Shown piece after piece: positions 12,301-21,373 of a DNA stretch of 64,000 bases. Origin of the DNA: Microcoleus sp. FACHB-61 (GTDB lineage: Bacteria; Cyanobacteriota; Cyanobacteriia; Cyanobacteriales; Microcoleaceae); the NCBI GenBank assembly GCA_014695295.1, contig JACJNY010000051.1, positions 1 to 64,000 on the forward strand. The letters run 5' to 3'. The notes below the pieces were generated by a model. That model did not search any database, was not told where the DNA came from, and saw only the letters and a list, made by a program, of their open reading frames with translations. Position 1 is the first letter of the stretch. Each line of letters opens with the position of its first letter. Made by a program: the position numbers and the translations under genes.

Positions 12301-12409
12301 CCCCAAAGAAAAGAGACAAATTGAAATAGTTGCCCAGAAAACCGACACCTGTGAGAAGGGCGATCGCACCAAACCATCTTTTATTACGCACTGAGCTAGC
12401 CCCTCCCAT
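6377..12409 (-). CDS. Giant membrane-bound hybrid sensor histidine kinase
   Basis: A 2010-residue hybrid kinase. The N-terminus (1-170) is a multi-helix membrane domain resembling MASE-type sensors. A further helix (about 178-200), an extracytoplasmic Cache-like region and another helix (about 475-497) follow. Then come HAMP (about 500-555), GAF (about 605-745), three PAS/PAC modules (about 760-1135), GAF (about 1150-1300), HisKA with H1339 ([10 protein letters not shown]) and HATPase. The C-terminus has two receiver domains (D1656 and D1800) and an Hpt domain with H1948 (AAHTLKGSS). This is a complete His-Asp-His phosphorelay on one chain, BarA/ArcB-like in order. No output regulator is fused. 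It lies 227 bases downstream of the diguanylate cyclase on the same strand and may be co-transcribed with it. The signal is unknown. Confidence 0.93.
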   Translation of the reverse strand: MGGASSVRNKRWFGAIALLTGVGFLGNYFNLSLFFGVDFLFGSIPILIIAYYFGWGWGGLAALIAGSYTYVLWHHPYAVIILVSEALFVGFLCKRRHPNILLFDGLYWLLIGMPLVWLFYSQIMHMEANQAIFVIYKQAVNGIFNTLVASLIITYVPIPRWVRLSKPVPTVSLKQTIFHLLVAFVFLPTLVLLIFDSRYFVNQIQTTVQTELQTNATTISSAISRWHKRHLTALSQLAERSLMPEAATAANPAIQSSEQLQQDISLIEQVFPDFNQIYVADSSGRILAISCPFNQTRRRLMEQSTEHKSLITLAQKRLRPWMNPVHKDLLLDEPHVGLNVPLQVQGHFLGLIHGSLGLSQIKALYLFQRNNQQLRITLLDENNRVIASNQSDEKLLASDRESKHGSTRTLEGTLQQWVPSNANNPMIRWKNSLYLQEFTISSDLDWRLRLEIPAAPYVENLQNRYKRDLSIVLVITMLAFLFATLVSEQLVKPLSYLALATTDLPNQLLEEAFEWKHTSVTEINELARNFQLMAIALNQKFREIKHANATLEQRVQERTQTLSRINRALKAEIKRRKHAEAELRTREATIRGLYEVTATQNLNFEQRIQALIDMGCQTFGVEFGLLARVQDNRYEVMVARSPDRVLKPGDVFDIKQTLCCEALDTNEPVTIQHTGTSKFRYHPAYLAFGMEAYIGTRVLVAGKVYSTLSFSSKSPRAESFKSAHVELLKLMAQWIGSEIERHQAEVALQASEERWELALRGSNDGVWDWNVNTNEVFFSARWKKMLGYEDHEIPDRLDEWRKRVHPDDLGWVMQAIQDHFERKTPFYITEHRLLCKDGSYKWILDRGQALWDEAGRVVRMTGSHSDITNRKKLEQEIQAREQLLNAFFKGASLAGVGLCIHDRQFRFLQINEALAEINGHSVEAHLGKTTDNILGELAPGVNPLLQQVLATGKPSINLEVSRGVSSQTGAKRYWLVSHFPIFKDAEHPIAVGCILIEISERKRAEAELQQMSAALENAVAGISRLDSQGRYISVNVTYAAICGYGHEEILGMEWQRTVHPEDVEKMAAAYQQMLRDGRVEVEARGMRKNGSSFYKQMVMVSTYDEQNVFVGHHCFMKDITDRKQAEEALQRQLQKALLLKQITQEIRQNLNAQQIFETAAIQIGQTFGVSRCLISTYQDNPLPQFPVVAEYLAVGSAPSGEHDILAASPAYTKRLMAQDEAIASPDVYCDSLLICASSICTSLKLRSQLAVRTSYQGEPNGAICLQQCDRYRHWTAVQVELLESVAAQVGIALAQAQLLEQETRQREELTLKNYALEQTRREAEAANRAKSEFLAMMSHEIRTPMNAVIGMTGLMLDTELNAQQRDFIETIRNSGDTLLSIINDILDFSKIESGKLELERHPLSLRDCIENAIDQLAVKADQKGIELGYLIQPQTPKFILGDVTRLRQILVNLLNNAIKFTETGEVTISVQASLVDSDKTISEPGNLPESLYEIQFAIQDTGIGIPAGRLDRLFKSFSQVDASTTRQYGGTGLGLAISKRLSETMNGMMWVESGGHVGGTPSQKWQAPKPHQVTMGSTFYFTIVASSVATELGEPMEMLPELSGKRLLIVDDQPTNRQVLTLQAETWGMQIRAAQSAVEALNWLESGETFDVAILDMQMPQMDGLTLASAIHQHPKSHRLPLVLLTSMGKPEASSSAISTHFAACLSKPIKQSQLYQILIDVLQAQPKKVQQQLPRSVEDDMKLAQRLPLRILLAEDHLVNQKVALLLLERLGYRADIAANGLKVLEALHRQPYDVVLMDVQMPEMDGLEASRRIGEKWPAHARPWIIAVTANAMQGDRQLCFDAGMNDYISKPIRVEALIQALSQCQLNQEQQQTEKEESDSNKPEIDVPAVNLTELQAFCSSIDPDSTEILSLLANCYFEEAVKLLQAMKLAIAQADTQTLNRAAHTLKGSSANLSAAPLAQLCAALEVMSARGELDRASSLLAQIEVEYDRVKNTLQQELQKTETDL

Positions 12410-12636
12410 AAACTTCTAGAACCGCTAGTTGCTGAATATGACGTGATTCCGATAAAAAAAGCGTCATAGAGGCGCTCTCGTCCTCTACTTGACAGTTTCC
12501 CTGAAGCTCGCACAACCGATTATTTATGCTTTCAAGCAGCCATCAAGGCTTACTCATCCACGACTTGATCTCTCGCTCAACTTTTTAATAAGGAATCATT
12601 CCAAATCACGAGTGGCATAGTTTTTCCCCTTATGAT

Positions 12637-13650
12637 TTAACGGTTTAATTCATTAACTGTATGAATGTTGATACAAAAAGTATTACGACCTTGGGCTTTT
12701 GCTTGATAAAGTGCTGCATCGGCAGCAGTAATTAAAGTTTCTGGCAGGCTCTCTGGGGTAGGAACCGCACTGGTAATACCGAAGCTGAGGGTAATGCAAT
12801 TATTCGGAGAACTCTTATTGACTATTGCTAAAGCTTGGATGCCAGCCTGCATTTGCTTAACGATTTGGACTGCTCCTTCAAGCTCTGTATTTGGTAAAAT
12901 CACTACAAATTCTTCACCTCCATAACGTGCTACTAAATCTCCAGCTCGATTAATACTGCGATTGAGAGCTGCGGCAACTTGCTGTAAACAGACATCCCCT
13001 GCTTGGTGTCCATAAGTATCGTTGTAATTCTTGAAGAAATCGATATCACACAAAATTAGTGACAAAGGAATTCGCTCCCTGGTCATGCGTCGCCACTCCT
13101 GCCCTAGCTGTTGGTCAAACTGACGGCGATTGGCAATCTGAGTTAAACTGTCAGTTGATGCGAGGTACTGTAACTGTTGATTGGCAGCTTCTAGTTGCTT
13201 GTAAAGTAGGGTTTGTTGCTGTTGTAAGTGAAATTGCTGAATCAATCGGCGCACTCTCTGTCGCAGAACAGCCCAGTGAATCGGCTTTGTGATATAGTCA
13301 TCTGCTCCGGCTGCAAACGCTCGATCGACAGATTCTTTATCTTCTAAGCTAGTAATCATCAAAATAGGTGGGCGATCGCTCTCAGGCACTTCAGATAATT
13401 TTTGACAACAAGCAAAACCATCCATAGTAGGCATCACTGCATCTACAAGGATGAGGTCTGGATGTACTTCCTCATAAGCTGCTAGCCCTGCCAACCCATC
13501 ACTCGCTTCCGCCACTCGGTATTGTTCCTTCTGTAAATAAAGTCGGAGTTGCAAACGAATCAAGGCATCGTCATCCACAATGAGAATTAGAGAGGGCTGT
13601 TCGCTAGATGGGGTAGTAGAAATGCCTGACTGTTCTAATGATTGATACAT
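12637..13650 (-). CDS. Response regulator with GGDEF domain (diguanylate cyclase)
   Basis: A 337-residue PleD/Rrp1-type regulator. The receiver domain (about 22-140) has the acidic pair in IVDDDALIR, the phosphoacceptor Asp in LVDAVMPTMDG and the conserved Lys in DYITKPI. A coiled linker (about 140-165) joins it to a GGDEF domain (about 168-325). The active site is RYGGEEF, and an RxxD inhibitory site (RAGD) lies five residues before GGEEF. This predicts an active cyclase making c-di-GMP with product inhibition. The hybrid kinase downstream on the same strand is a plausible phosphodonor; that link is inference from position only. Confidence 0.93.
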   Translation of the reverse strand: MYQSLEQSGISTTPSSEQPSLILIVDDDALIRLQLRLYLQKEQYRVAEASDGLAGLAAYEEVHPDLILVDAVMPTMDGFACCQKLSEVPESDRPPILMITSLEDKESVDRAFAAGADDYITKPIHWAVLRQRVRRLIQQFHLQQQQTLLYKQLEAANQQLQYLASTDSLTQIANRRQFDQQLGQEWRRMTRERIPLSLILCDIDFFKNYNDTYGHQAGDVCLQQVAAALNRSINRAGDLVARYGGEEFVVILPNTELEGAVQIVKQMQAGIQALAIVNKSSPNNCITLSFGITSAVPTPESLPETLITAADAALYQAKAQGRNTFCINIHTVNELNR

Positions 13651-14260
13651 ACGTCATAGTGCATAGTGTATCTTAAGTTCTGCAAAGATTCTAGCCTATC
13701 ATATTTTGACCTTGGGACAAAAAAGTTAAAATTTTGTGAATATGTCAGAAATAATGATAAACAAGCTGAGATTGCACAACAAAATCCGACGCAGCGTGGT
13801 TTTTTTTCAACCAGCAGCCACAGTCTGCTTAAAGTTTATCGCTTTTTTCAGCAATAGTCTTTCCGATTAGTTCAACCTGCTCACATCTGATACCTCTTTT
13901 ATCACTTCGGAGAGAGTAGAAGACTAGACAGCAACCAAATCAGTAGCTACTCCCCGATAAAAAAAATCCGGAAATCATTTATCGAAGAGTTTATTAACCA
14001 TTTTTTAAGCGTTATAAAACTTCTCATAGCATCTAAGATATGACGAGTTTGGGTTGGCTTATTTTCTGAGATATAAAGTCTGCTAACTTGCGCTATTTTT
14101 TGTAAGTATCTAATTATTTTTGGGTGCGTTAAACATTTTTTACAGCGCCGATCGGGCTTTGACGAACGATCGCCAGTTATCCCATGAGCGATCGCCAGTG
14201 GGAAGATATGCTATATTTCTCAAGTTAATTTATGCTGTTTCAGGTGAATCAAATTCCTCA
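13651..14260. other. Intergenic region with the right copy of the direct repeat
   Basis: About 610 bases without a supported gene. 13893-14050 matches 6116-6272 (see that entry). Short open frames at 13666 and 14120 lack recognisable products. The rest is AT-rich. Confidence 0.5.
13893..14050. repeat. Diverged direct repeat, right copy
   Basis: Second copy of the 155-base non-coding repeat at 6116-6272, same orientation, roughly three-quarters identical over its best-aligned 58 bases. Confidence 0.65.
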
Positions 14261-14494
14261 TCACGTATAGCCTCGCCGTTCGTTGAGCGTTTGTTCGCAC
14301 CAGGAAGCTCTGACTGCAAAAGGGCATAAGCTTTGGTAACACACATCTACAGCGTTCTGCGCGAGCTGGGATAGGTTTTTTCTCTCACTTTGTCCAAAGA
14401 ATCCCCCCAGATAGTGTCTAAACTCCTTTCTTTGGGCTTGAGTCCCGAACACATCGTCAAAGGGTTGGCATCATCTTTCAAAGCATGGGGGCAT
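14261..14494 (-). pseudogene. Transposase N-terminal fragment with internal stop
   Basis: The minus strand reads MPPCFER-stop-CQPFDDVFGTQAQ, then FRHYLGGFFGQSERKN, then a tail WCEQTLNERR. From memory this is the N-terminal pattern of DDE transposases common in cyanobacteria (MPPCFERWCQ, FRHYLGGL, LNERR), probably IS4/IS701-type. A TGA at the position expected for Trp breaks the frame, and the gene ends after about 78 codons, so it cannot make an active enzyme. The remaining ~300 residues are absent. The family name is uncertain. Confidence 0.55.
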
Positions 14495-14624
14495 GGGTGT
14501 CGAAACTGTTTCTCTCATCAGATTCCCTCAGGCAAGAGACGAACCTAAAAACAAAAAGCTTACTCTATATATCTTAGCTCTATTTATCGCTCATTTTTTG
14601 GCTAAAGTCCCACTATTAAAAATA

Positions 14625-14681
14625 GAAGCTATACTATAATCACGGGGAAAGAGTAAATTAACTTGATGGAGGTAACTTACT
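14625..14681 (+). promoter_or_regulatory. Putative promoter and ribosome site for the repetitive membrane protein
   Basis: A TATACTATAAT sequence near 14630 resembles a -10 box. A strong GGAGGT ribosome site at 14669-14674 precedes the ATG at 14682. No clear -35 element was identified. Confidence 0.4.
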
Positions 14682-15635
14682 ATGGAAGTAGCACTGCCTG
14701 ATTTTTCTCAAAGCTTTCAAAAAACGAAAGAAGTTTGGAGGGAACAAGTCGGAAAAGCAGTTAATTCGGTTTCACAAACAACAGCACAAGCTAAATCTTC
14801 TCTCTCCGAAACTGCTGAAAAGGCAAAAGAAGCTCTCACTCAAACTACAAATTCTGCCGTTAATGCTGTTAATCAAGCGACGAACAATGCTTTAGGTACT
14901 GTAGCAGAGAAAACAGAAAAAGCGAGGAATTCTATATCTGAAGTCGCGAATCAAGCCGTTAGTCGCGTCAGTGAAAGTACCAACAAAGCTGTGGATGCTG
15001 TTTCTCACTCTGCGGCAACTGCTAAAGAAACTATTAATCAAACTACTAACTCTGCGGTCAATACTCTGAATCAAAGCACTAGCCAAGCTGTAGAGAGTGT
15101 AAATCAAGCTACAGAAAAGGCTAACACCTCATTACAAAATAGCATTGATAAGGCTGAAAACATTAGCGGTGCTGCTTCAGATGCCCTCCAAAGTGCTATC
15201 AATGCTAGCGTCAAAGATTGGATTGATTCTAATCCTGTAATTTTTTGGTTGGTGAGTCATCCGCTGATCGGGTTAGCAATGGTAATGCTATTTATATCCA
15301 TGATATTGGGTTTTTTGCAGGCTTTAAGTAGCGTCTTTGCACAAGGATGGTTATTTATTCTGCAAAGCCCTGTTAAATTTATGCAAGGGGTTGTGAAGGT
15401 CGGCTCTAAATCTGTAAGTAATTTCGGTGGAGTGGCTGTAAACTCATTGGTTTCAAAGAATCCCGAAGACAAAAATAATTCAGCTTTACAATTGAGGGGA
15501 GTTGAATCAAACAGTTTGGAGTCTCAGGAACGACTTGCTAATATTTTGGCAAGGTTGGAGGCAATTCGACAAGAGCAGAATCAGCTTTTACAAGAAGCGT
15601 CGGCTATTTTAGGCAACAAATTTAAGGCAGAGTGA
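14682..15635 (+). CDS. Repetitive amphipathic-helix (LEA/apolipoprotein-like) membrane protein
   Basis: A 317-residue protein. Residues about 15-170 are degenerate repeats rich in Ala, Ser, Thr, Asn and Val with regularly spaced Lys/Glu (phrases such as TTNSAVN, NQATE and KAVDAVS recur). This gives a long amphipathic or coiled helix like LEA or methyl-accepting coiled coils. A strongly hydrophobic segment (about 188-225) predicts one or two membrane helices. The tail (about 285-315) is a short coiled coil. No catalytic motif is seen. The ribosome site is GGAGGT. Possible roles are membrane stabilisation under stress or a scaffold, both inference. It stands alone as a transcription unit. Confidence 0.75.
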   Translation: MEVALPDFSQSFQKTKEVWREQVGKAVNSVSQTTAQAKSSLSETAEKAKEALTQTTNSAVNAVNQATNNALGTVAEKTEKARNSISEVANQAVSRVSESTNKAVDAVSHSAATAKETINQTTNSAVNTLNQSTSQAVESVNQATEKANTSLQNSIDKAENISGAASDALQSAINASVKDWIDSNPVIFWLVSHPLIGLAMVMLFISMILGFLQALSSVFAQGWLFILQSPVKFMQGVVKVGSKSVSNFGGVAVNSLVSKNPEDKNNSALQLRGVESNSLESQERLANILARLEAIRQEQNQLLQEASAILGNKFKAE

Positions 15636-15735
15636 GAAGGTGTGGGGCGATCGCAACTCGTGGTAAATTTAATACATCCAGGCTTTCCATCAAAGCCAGA
15701 TCAATAAAGGCTTGTAGTCGATCGCTCAATACGCC

Positions 15736-15921
15736 ATGCCCGATACCGAATTTTCCGACGATCTAAAATGGACCGCTGAAGCCAAGGCGAAGCTGAAAAA
15801 TATTCCCTACTTTGTCCGGGGACAAGCTCGCGTGCGCATCGAGCAGTTGGCCCGGGAAGCCGAAACCGAAGTCGTCACAGTTGACTTAGTTGAGCAAGCT
15901 CGCATCGAGTTTGGGCAATAA
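15736..15921 (+). CDS. PCP_red-domain small protein (protochlorophyllide-reductase-like C-terminal domain)
   Basis: A 61-residue protein that is essentially one PCP_red domain, the module found at the C-terminus of the light-independent protochlorophyllide reductase B subunit. Visible family features are [19 protein letters not shown], then the R-rich helix [11 protein letters not shown] and the ending ARIEFGQ. Stand-alone versions occur in cyanobacteria with no settled function; a role in pigment metabolism is inference. It lies 68 bases before tpiA on the same strand. The ATG at 15736 fits the domain start, but no strong ribosome site is seen. Confidence 0.8.
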   Translation: MPDTEFSDDLKWTAEAKAKLKNIPYFVRGQARVRIEQLAREAETEVVTVDLVEQARIEFGQ

Positions 15922-15989
15922 GGGATCGAAAGGTACGCTAAAGCTTTAGACTATTAATTGCGTTGTAAGGACAAGGACTTAAAGAAATA

Positions 15990-16718
15990 GTGCGCAACAT
16001 AGTTATAGCTGGCAACTGGAAAATGTACAAAACTAGGGCAGAATCCCTAGAGTTTCTTCAAGGATTCATGTCCGGCCTGACGGAGACCCCAGAGGAACGG
16101 GAAGTGGTGCTTTGCGTTCCCTTCACTTCCTTGGCTGTCCTATCGAAAAATTTGCACGGCAGCCGGATCAGACTCGGCGCTCAGAATGTTCACTGGCAAG
16201 AGTCGGGAGCTTTTACTGGGGAAATTTCCGGGCCAATGCTGAGTGAACTTGGTGTGCGCTATGTCATCGTAGGCCACAGCGAGCGACGCCAATATTTTGG
16301 AGAAACTGACGAAACGGTGAATTTGCGGCTGAAAGCTGCTCAGAAATACGATTTAATTCCGATTCTGTGCGTTGGGGAAACCAAGCAGCAGCGAGATGCA
16401 GGGGAAACTGAAGCTCACATTTTTTCTCAGTTGGAAAAAGATTTGGTTGGTGTTGACCAGCAGAAGTTGGTAATTGCTTACGAGCCTATTTGGGCGATCG
16501 GCACTGGCGATACTTGCGAAACTAAGGAAGCTAACCGAGTTATTGGTTTGATTCGCAGTAAATTGACTAATCCTGACGTGCCAATTCAGTACGGCGGCTC
16601 TGTTAAACCGGAGAATATTGATGAAGTTATGGCGATGCCTGAGATTGACGGGGTTCTGGTAGGCGGTGCGAGTTTGGAAGCTACGAGCTTCGATCGAATT
16701 GTCAATTACAAGTTGTGA
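15990..16718 (+). CDS. tpiA: Triosephosphate isomerase
   Basis: Interconverts dihydroxyacetone phosphate and glyceraldehyde 3-phosphate in glycolysis and the Calvin cycle (cytoplasm). It is 242 residues, normal for the family. Signatures seen: substrate-binding NWK near the N-terminus (AGNWKMYKT), catalytic His in VGHSERR, catalytic Glu in [11 protein letters not shown], the phosphate loop and the final YGGSVKPEN and VGGASL motifs. The start is GTG ([11 protein letters not shown]), matching the usual N-terminus. folP follows 242 bases downstream. Confidence 0.97.
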   Translation: MRNIVIAGNWKMYKTRAESLEFLQGFMSGLTETPEEREVVLCVPFTSLAVLSKNLHGSRIRLGAQNVHWQESGAFTGEISGPMLSELGVRYVIVGHSERRQYFGETDETVNLRLKAAQKYDLIPILCVGETKQQRDAGETEAHIFSQLEKDLVGVDQQKLVIAYEPIWAIGTGDTCETKEANRVIGLIRSKLTNPDVPIQYGGSVKPENIDEVMAMPEIDGVLVGGASLEATSFDRIVNYKL

Positions 16719-16960
16719 AAATTTAAGTAGGGGCTGGTGATAACGCCAAAAATTTGTCGGCCGTTGCTTAAATTTGTGCTCTCACCCGCCCTGACTGGGA
16801 TAGTTGGGCGATCGGCTTTGTACGAAATCTGCGCCTCTCAGACCCCTCGAAAGGGCGGGTTTTGTACAAAAATTATTCATTTAGAGGCAGAGACTTTTTG
16901 CTAAACCAGTCCCTAAAAGTTATCTGTTATATTTTCAAGTAGAGCGATTTAGAATAACTC
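16719..16960. other. tpiA-folP spacer with terminator-like arm
   Basis: Complementary arms ACCCGCCCT (about 16787) and AGGGCGGGTTTT (about 16850) could pair across about 55 bases; the second ends in a short T run. It may end tpiA transcription. No gene is seen. Confidence 0.35.
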
Positions 16961-17824
16961 ATGACCGATCGCACATTAACCATTAGAAATAAATCTTTCG
17001 AGTGGGGAAAACGCACTTATTTAATGGGCGTTTTGAATGTTACCCCTGATAGTTTTAGCGACGGCGGAGATTTTTATACCAGAGAATCTGCTTTAGCGCA
17101 AGCTGAAAATATGGTAAAATCGGGGGTAGATATTATTGATATTGGCGGTCAATCTACTCGACCCGGTGCAGCGGAAATATCCACTTCAGAGGAGATCGAT
17201 CGCGTCATACCTCTGGTACAGATACTGCGGCAAAAACCCGACATTTTTGGCTCAGTTCCTATTTCAGTTGATACTACCAGAGCGCAGGTTGCGAAAGCAG
17301 CAGTTGAGGCGGGAGCTGATATCATCAATGATATTTCGGGAGCGACGTTTGACTCAGAAATGCTGTCAACCGTTGCTCAGTTAAAAGTGCCAATAATTTT
17401 GATGCACATTCGGGGGACTCCCCAGACGATGCAAAAACTGACAGATTATCGGGATTTAATTGGGGAAATTAAGGAATTTTTAGAGAGTCGAATTGCGGAG
17501 GCAGTTGCTGCGGGCATTGACAAATCTCACATAATTCTCGACCCTGGTATTGGCTTTGCTAAGAATTACAGTCAAAATTTAGAAATTATGCGCGAGTTGC
17601 GAAAATTCCGTATTTTAAACTGTCCGCTTTTAGTAGGAGTATCGCGCAAAAGCTTCATCGGTCACATTTTGAATCAGCCAGAAGCGAAACAAAGAATTTG
17701 GGGGACAGCGGCGGCTTGTACAGGTGCGATCGCAAATTCGGCAGATATCTTGCGCGTTCACGATGTCAGAGAAATGCGCGATGTCTCTCAGGTAGCCGAC
17801 GCCATCTTCCGATATCAGTCTTGA
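16961..17824 (+). CDS. folP: Dihydropteroate synthase
   Basis: Condenses hydroxymethyl-dihydropterin pyrophosphate with p-aminobenzoate in folate synthesis. It is 287 residues. Family signatures: MGVLNVTPDSFSDGG (pterin/pyrophosphate loop), GGQSTRPGA, SVDTTRAQVA, DISGA, HIRGTPQTMQ, DPGIGFAK and the C-terminal VGVSRKSFIG. The 3' end overlaps the 3' end of the convergent band-7 gene by 10 bases. Confidence 0.97.
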   Translation: MTDRTLTIRNKSFEWGKRTYLMGVLNVTPDSFSDGGDFYTRESALAQAENMVKSGVDIIDIGGQSTRPGAAEISTSEEIDRVIPLVQILRQKPDIFGSVPISVDTTRAQVAKAAVEAGADIINDISGATFDSEMLSTVAQLKVPIILMHIRGTPQTMQKLTDYRDLIGEIKEFLESRIAEAVAAGIDKSHIILDPGIGFAKNYSQNLEIMRELRKFRILNCPLLVGVSRKSFIGHILNQPEAKQRIWGTAAACTGAIANSADILRVHDVREMRDVSQVADAIFRYQS

Positions 17825-18657
17825 GTAGTGGGAGTATCCATAAGTTTCATTTCCCCGCCGCCGCCAGCTTCCGAAGCGACATCCGGGATAGACTCCATCA
17901 AATTGTTGAGAGATTCTGACATACTCTTCGGGTCCATAAACAGAATTTTGGCATTGTCACTTTCGCCCAATTTTTGTTGAGCCTCTAAGTATTTTTCGGT
18001 TACTAAGTAATTCAAAACTTGCGTGCTATTCGGATGGGAGTCTAAAGCCTCAACTAAGAGCCTCATGTATTCCTTAGTGCCGATCGCTTTATTGACCATT
18101 GCTTGCCATTCGCTCTTGGTGGCGCGCTCCAATTCCATAGCTTCTTGCACCCTTTTCGGAGGTGTAATGCTTTGAATTTCTACCCGAATTACTTTGACGC
18201 CCCACGTTTCAGTAGCTTCGTCCAACTTCTTGAGTAACTTTTTATTCATGTCATCTCGGGAAGCCAAGATGTCTTGCATTGGCAATCGACCAATTTCAGC
18301 GCGAAACGTCGTTAAAACTAAGTTGGCGATCGCATTTTCAATTTGATCGATTCCATAATAAGCTTTCTGTAAATTCACAACCCGCCAATACACAACGGCA
18401 TCGACTTCTAGAGCCACATTATCTCCCGTGATTGCTGACTGAGGTTTAATGTCTAAAACTCTTTCACGGCTTGTGTCCACGCAGACGACTTTTTCGACCA
18501 GGGGACTGATAAAGTGGAATCCGGGCTTTAGGGTGCGCTTGTATTGGCCCAAACGTTCGACTAAAGCTTCATCGCCACCGCTGACTATTTTGACGCTTGA
18601 ATTAACAGCGTAGCCGAGGATGAGCGCAATGAGCATGGTGAGAATAGACTGCCCCAT
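17815..18657 (-). CDS. SPFH/band-7 (stomatin-prohibitin-like) membrane protein
   Basis: About 280 residues. An N-terminal helix (TMLIALILGYAV) anchors it; the SPFH domain follows (about 25-190), with GQYKRTLKPGFHFISPL, then DAVVYWRV, then LVLTTFRAEIGRLPMQDIL, and a helical C-terminal part. Members oligomerise at membranes and scaffold or protect protein complexes, often with FtsH-type proteases. I chose ATG at 18657 (MGQSIL) over the upstream 18687 because AGGAAAG lies just before it. The tail contains a Gly stretch (GGGGE). It is convergent with and overlaps folP by 10 bases, so mutual antisense effects are possible. Confidence 0.85.
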   Translation of the reverse strand: MGQSILTMLIALILGYAVNSSVKIVSGGDEALVERLGQYKRTLKPGFHFISPLVEKVVCVDTSRERVLDIKPQSAITGDNVALEVDAVVYWRVVNLQKAYYGIDQIENAIANLVLTTFRAEIGRLPMQDILASRDDMNKKLLKKLDEATETWGVKVIRVEIQSITPPKRVQEAMELERATKSEWQAMVNKAIGTKEYMRLLVEALDSHPNSTQVLNYLVTEKYLEAQQKLGESDNAKILFMDPKSMSESLNNLMESIPDVASEAGGGGEMKLMDTPTTQD

Positions 18658-18849
18658 TTCTACTTTCCTGCTAAGGTTGACTGACAATCGATCGGAATTC
18701 TCCTCTAATTTAACTCAAACTCGGCCACACAGTGCTAAAATATCTCGACTGTTAATAACTAACTATTTCATCGCGTGGGCCCCCATCTGCTCCGAGTCTT
18801 ACGGCGCTAGTGAAACCCAGGATATGAACAACACGTTTCCACAAAAGAC

Positions 18850-19620
18850 ATGAAAAACGATCGAGAGTTTCGCTTGTTCAAACCTTTGAAGTGGATTGCC
18901 CCAAGCATTTTGGTGGGTGCAGGAATCTGCAATGTCGCAGCGGCCCAACCGGTACAAGCTGAGCCAATCGCCCTGCAACTCTCGCAAAACTTGCAGTCGC
19001 AGAACTTGCAGCCACCGCGCCGAGTGCCTGCTGTTCGGGAAGTTATGTCCTACGAGATGAAGGGAGACGAACTCAGGATTTGCAAGCAGGAAGGCAACTC
19101 CGAGAAAAAGTGCCAAGTTGTAGGTAAAGGCTACACGGTGGGTTTGAGAACTGCCAACGACCTTTACGGTCAAGGAAATGCTGTCAATGCCGAGGCTTTG
19201 TACCGGCAACTAATCGCTCGCTATCCCAAACAAGCGGATGCTTATTACAAGTTGGGAAGTATGCTGTCGGGGCAAGGTAAAATGAGCGATGCGATCGCTC
19301 TGTTCCAAAAAGCAATTGAAGTCAACCCGCAGCACGCCAAAGCTCACAACGATTTAGGCGTGGCGATGGCAAGTCAGGGGCAGTTGCCCGAGGCAATTGT
19401 TCAGTGGAGACAAGCAGTTAAAATTAACGATCGATATCCCGATGCTTTAAACAATTTAGGAGTCGGTTTGTACCAGCAAGGAGACAAGGAAAACCAAGCG
19501 GAGGCGGTAGCCAGCCTCAAAAAAGCTAAGGAGTTATTTATCAAGCAAGGCAGAACTCAAGCAGCTAACAGAGTCGATAAAATTTTGGAGGAAATTAATT
19601 CGGCGTCGAGCGACTCCTAA
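18850..19620 (+). CDS. Secreted TPR-repeat protein
   Basis: 256 residues. The N-terminus has a basic stretch and a hydrophobic core (WIAPSILVGAGICNVAAA), consistent with a signal peptide, then a Gln/Asn linker. Three to four TPR units follow (about 105-250), for example ADAYYKLGSMLSGQGKMSDA and AHNDLGVAMASQGQLPEA. TPR arrays bind protein partners; the partner is unknown. A small region with two Cys (RICKQE, KKCQVV) precedes the repeats. It is divergent from the band-7 gene upstream. Confidence 0.85.
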   Translation: MKNDREFRLFKPLKWIAPSILVGAGICNVAAAQPVQAEPIALQLSQNLQSQNLQPPRRVPAVREVMSYEMKGDELRICKQEGNSEKKCQVVGKGYTVGLRTANDLYGQGNAVNAEALYRQLIARYPKQADAYYKLGSMLSGQGKMSDAIALFQKAIEVNPQHAKAHNDLGVAMASQGQLPEAIVQWRQAVKINDRYPDALNNLGVGLYQQGDKENQAEAVASLKKAKELFIKQGRTQAANRVDKILEEINSASSDS

Positions 19621-19716
19621 ACTCAAGCGCCGATCGCACATTGAAACAAAAAATACCATAGGCGATCGGCGTAAATCAGCGTTCACCGGCGCTTAAACAG
19701 CCCCATAAACGAGAAT

Positions 19717-20811
19717 TCAAAGCATTTCCTTCAAAACTTGTATAATCAAATCCCCATCCACCCGATCGCTCACAGCAGCCTCACCCAAGCGCACCGGCAG
19801 CACAAACCGCACCTTGCCATCCTGCACCTTTTTATCGAGTTGCAAGGTATGCAAAATTTCCTCAACATCCACACCCGCCGGCAATTTGGCAGGTAAACCC
19901 GCTTTTTCAATCAAAGCAGACTGGCGGCGATCGCACTCAGCATCCCACATTCCCAACTCAACAGCCAACCGGCTTGATGCAGCCATGCCGATGGCCACTC
20001 CTTCCCCGTGATTGATCACCTTGTAACGGGTCAAACTTTCCACAGCATGACCGATGGTGTGTCCGTAATTCAAAATCGCCCGCAAACCCGATTCCTTCTC
20101 GTCTTTGCTTACCACATCAGCCTTAGCTTGGCAAGACCTGCTCAAAATTTCTGCCAACAAATCCGCCTTCACATAGCGCATTTGATCCAAACGCTTGCAC
20201 TTCTCCAACTTCCCGAACAATTCAGCATCCCAAATCACCCCGTACTTGATAACTTCCGCCATCGCCGAACGAAACTCCCTCGCCGGCAGAGTTTTGAGCA
20301 CATCCGGGTCAATTAACACCAAGCGCGGCTGGTGAAAAGCCCCGATTAAATTCTTCCCTAAAGGATGGTTCACCCCCGTTTTGCCGCCAATAGAAGCATC
20401 AACCATCGCCAGCAGCGAAGTCGGAACCTGCACTACATTAATTCCCCGCAGCCAAGTCGCCGCAGCAAAACCAGTCATATCGCCAACTACCCCGCCGCCC
20501 AAAGCCACCATTGTCGAGGAACGTTCTAAGCGGTTTTCCAAAGCCGCACCGTAAATTTTCTGTACCGAATTTAAAGTTTTGTACTGTTCTCCCGGTGGTA
20601 AAATGCAGGTACTGACTTCCAGACCGGCCGATTCGAGGGCTGCTGTTGCTCTTTCGCCGTACTGCCGAAAAATTGACTGATTCGACACCAGCAGCACTTT
20701 TTTGCCCAAGCTTAGATCGCCCATCATACTGCCGAGTTCGTCTAAACCGCCCGATCGCACGCAAACATTGTAAGATTGTGGCCCCAAGTCAACTTTAATT
20801 ATCGATTGCAT
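19717..20811 (-). CDS. aroB: 3-dehydroquinate synthase
   Basis: Converts DAHP to 3-dehydroquinate, the second step of the shikimate pathway; uses NAD and a divalent metal. It is 364 residues. Seen: the NAD-binding [35 protein letters not shown], the metal/catalytic AEVIKYG, and the His pair in [11 protein letters not shown]. It is divergent from petL, sharing a 77-base intergenic region. Confidence 0.97.
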   Translation of the reverse strand: MQSIIKVDLGPQSYNVCVRSGGLDELGSMMGDLSLGKKVLLVSNQSIFRQYGERATAALESAGLEVSTCILPPGEQYKTLNSVQKIYGAALENRLERSSTMVALGGGVVGDMTGFAAATWLRGINVVQVPTSLLAMVDASIGGKTGVNHPLGKNLIGAFHQPRLVLIDPDVLKTLPAREFRSAMAEVIKYGVIWDAELFGKLEKCKRLDQMRYVKADLLAEILSRSCQAKADVVSKDEKESGLRAILNYGHTIGHAVESLTRYKVINHGEGVAIGMAASSRLAVELGMWDAECDRRQSALIEKAGLPAKLPAGVDVEEILHTLQLDKKVQDGKVRFVLPVRLGEAAVSDRVDGDLIIQVLKEML

Positions 20812-20888
20812 ATTTATCTAATTTAGATATTAGATTTTAGATTATAGTTCTTATAGGTCTTTTTATTGATTGTTTTGGAGAAATTGCA

Positions 20889-20990
20889 ATGACTCTTAGC
20901 GGAGCAATAACTTATTTTGGGCTTTTCGGCGGCATGGTCGGCTTAGCGACAGTGCTGATGTTTGGTCTGCGGGCTGTTAAACTCATCTAA
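20889..20990 (+). CDS. petL: Cytochrome b6f complex subunit PetL (33 residues)
   Basis: A 34-codon frame (ATG at 20889, TAA ending 20990). A GGAG ribosome site lies 8 bases upstream. The product is one membrane helix (ITYFGLFGGMVGLATVLMF) ending GLRAVKLI. Length, single helix and the basic GLRxxKxI ending match PetL, a peripheral subunit that stabilises the cytochrome b6f dimer in thylakoids. Assignment is from memory of PetL sequences; another tiny thylakoid subunit cannot be fully excluded. Divergent from aroB. Confidence 0.7.
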   Translation: MTLSGAITYFGLFGGMVGLATVLMFGLRAVKLI

Positions 20991-21167
20991 TTTGCTAATT
21001 TAGATGTCAGAACCAGAGTATTTAATCTCTGGCAAAAGTATCATTTGGGCGAAGTATTTGCGCCAAAAATCTCTAGGTTTATCTGTAGATTGACGGCGCA
21101 AATGCTTCGACTAATATAACTTTAGGCTATATTTGATAAATTTGATATTTGACTTATTGACAATTGC

Positions 21168-21371
21168 ATGACCAATACTAATGAATCCAACCCAGAAGAT
21201 ACCTCTTGGCACGCAGCAACCGATCCAGAAAAGTGTTTGGAAATGGAACGAAAGTATGGATGGAAGTTGCTGCGAATTAAGAGAGTCGGAGGAGATATTT
21301 TAAAAGTCAATTGTATCTTTAAAGGACAAACTCGCTTTCCTAACTATCTAGAAAATGAGGATGAAGATTAA
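21168..21371 (+). CDS. Small hypothetical protein
   Basis: 67 residues, acidic at both ends (ends ENEDED), with a central WKLLRIKRVGGDILKVNCIF core that looks like a small beta domain. I do not recognise the family. It ends 2 bases before the next gene on the same strand, indicating a two-gene operon. That tight coupling is the main evidence it is real. Confidence 0.6.
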   Translation: MTNTNESNPEDTSWHAATDPEKCLEMERKYGWKLLRIKRVGGDILKVNCIFKGQTRFPNYLENEDED

Positions 21372-21373
21372 TT

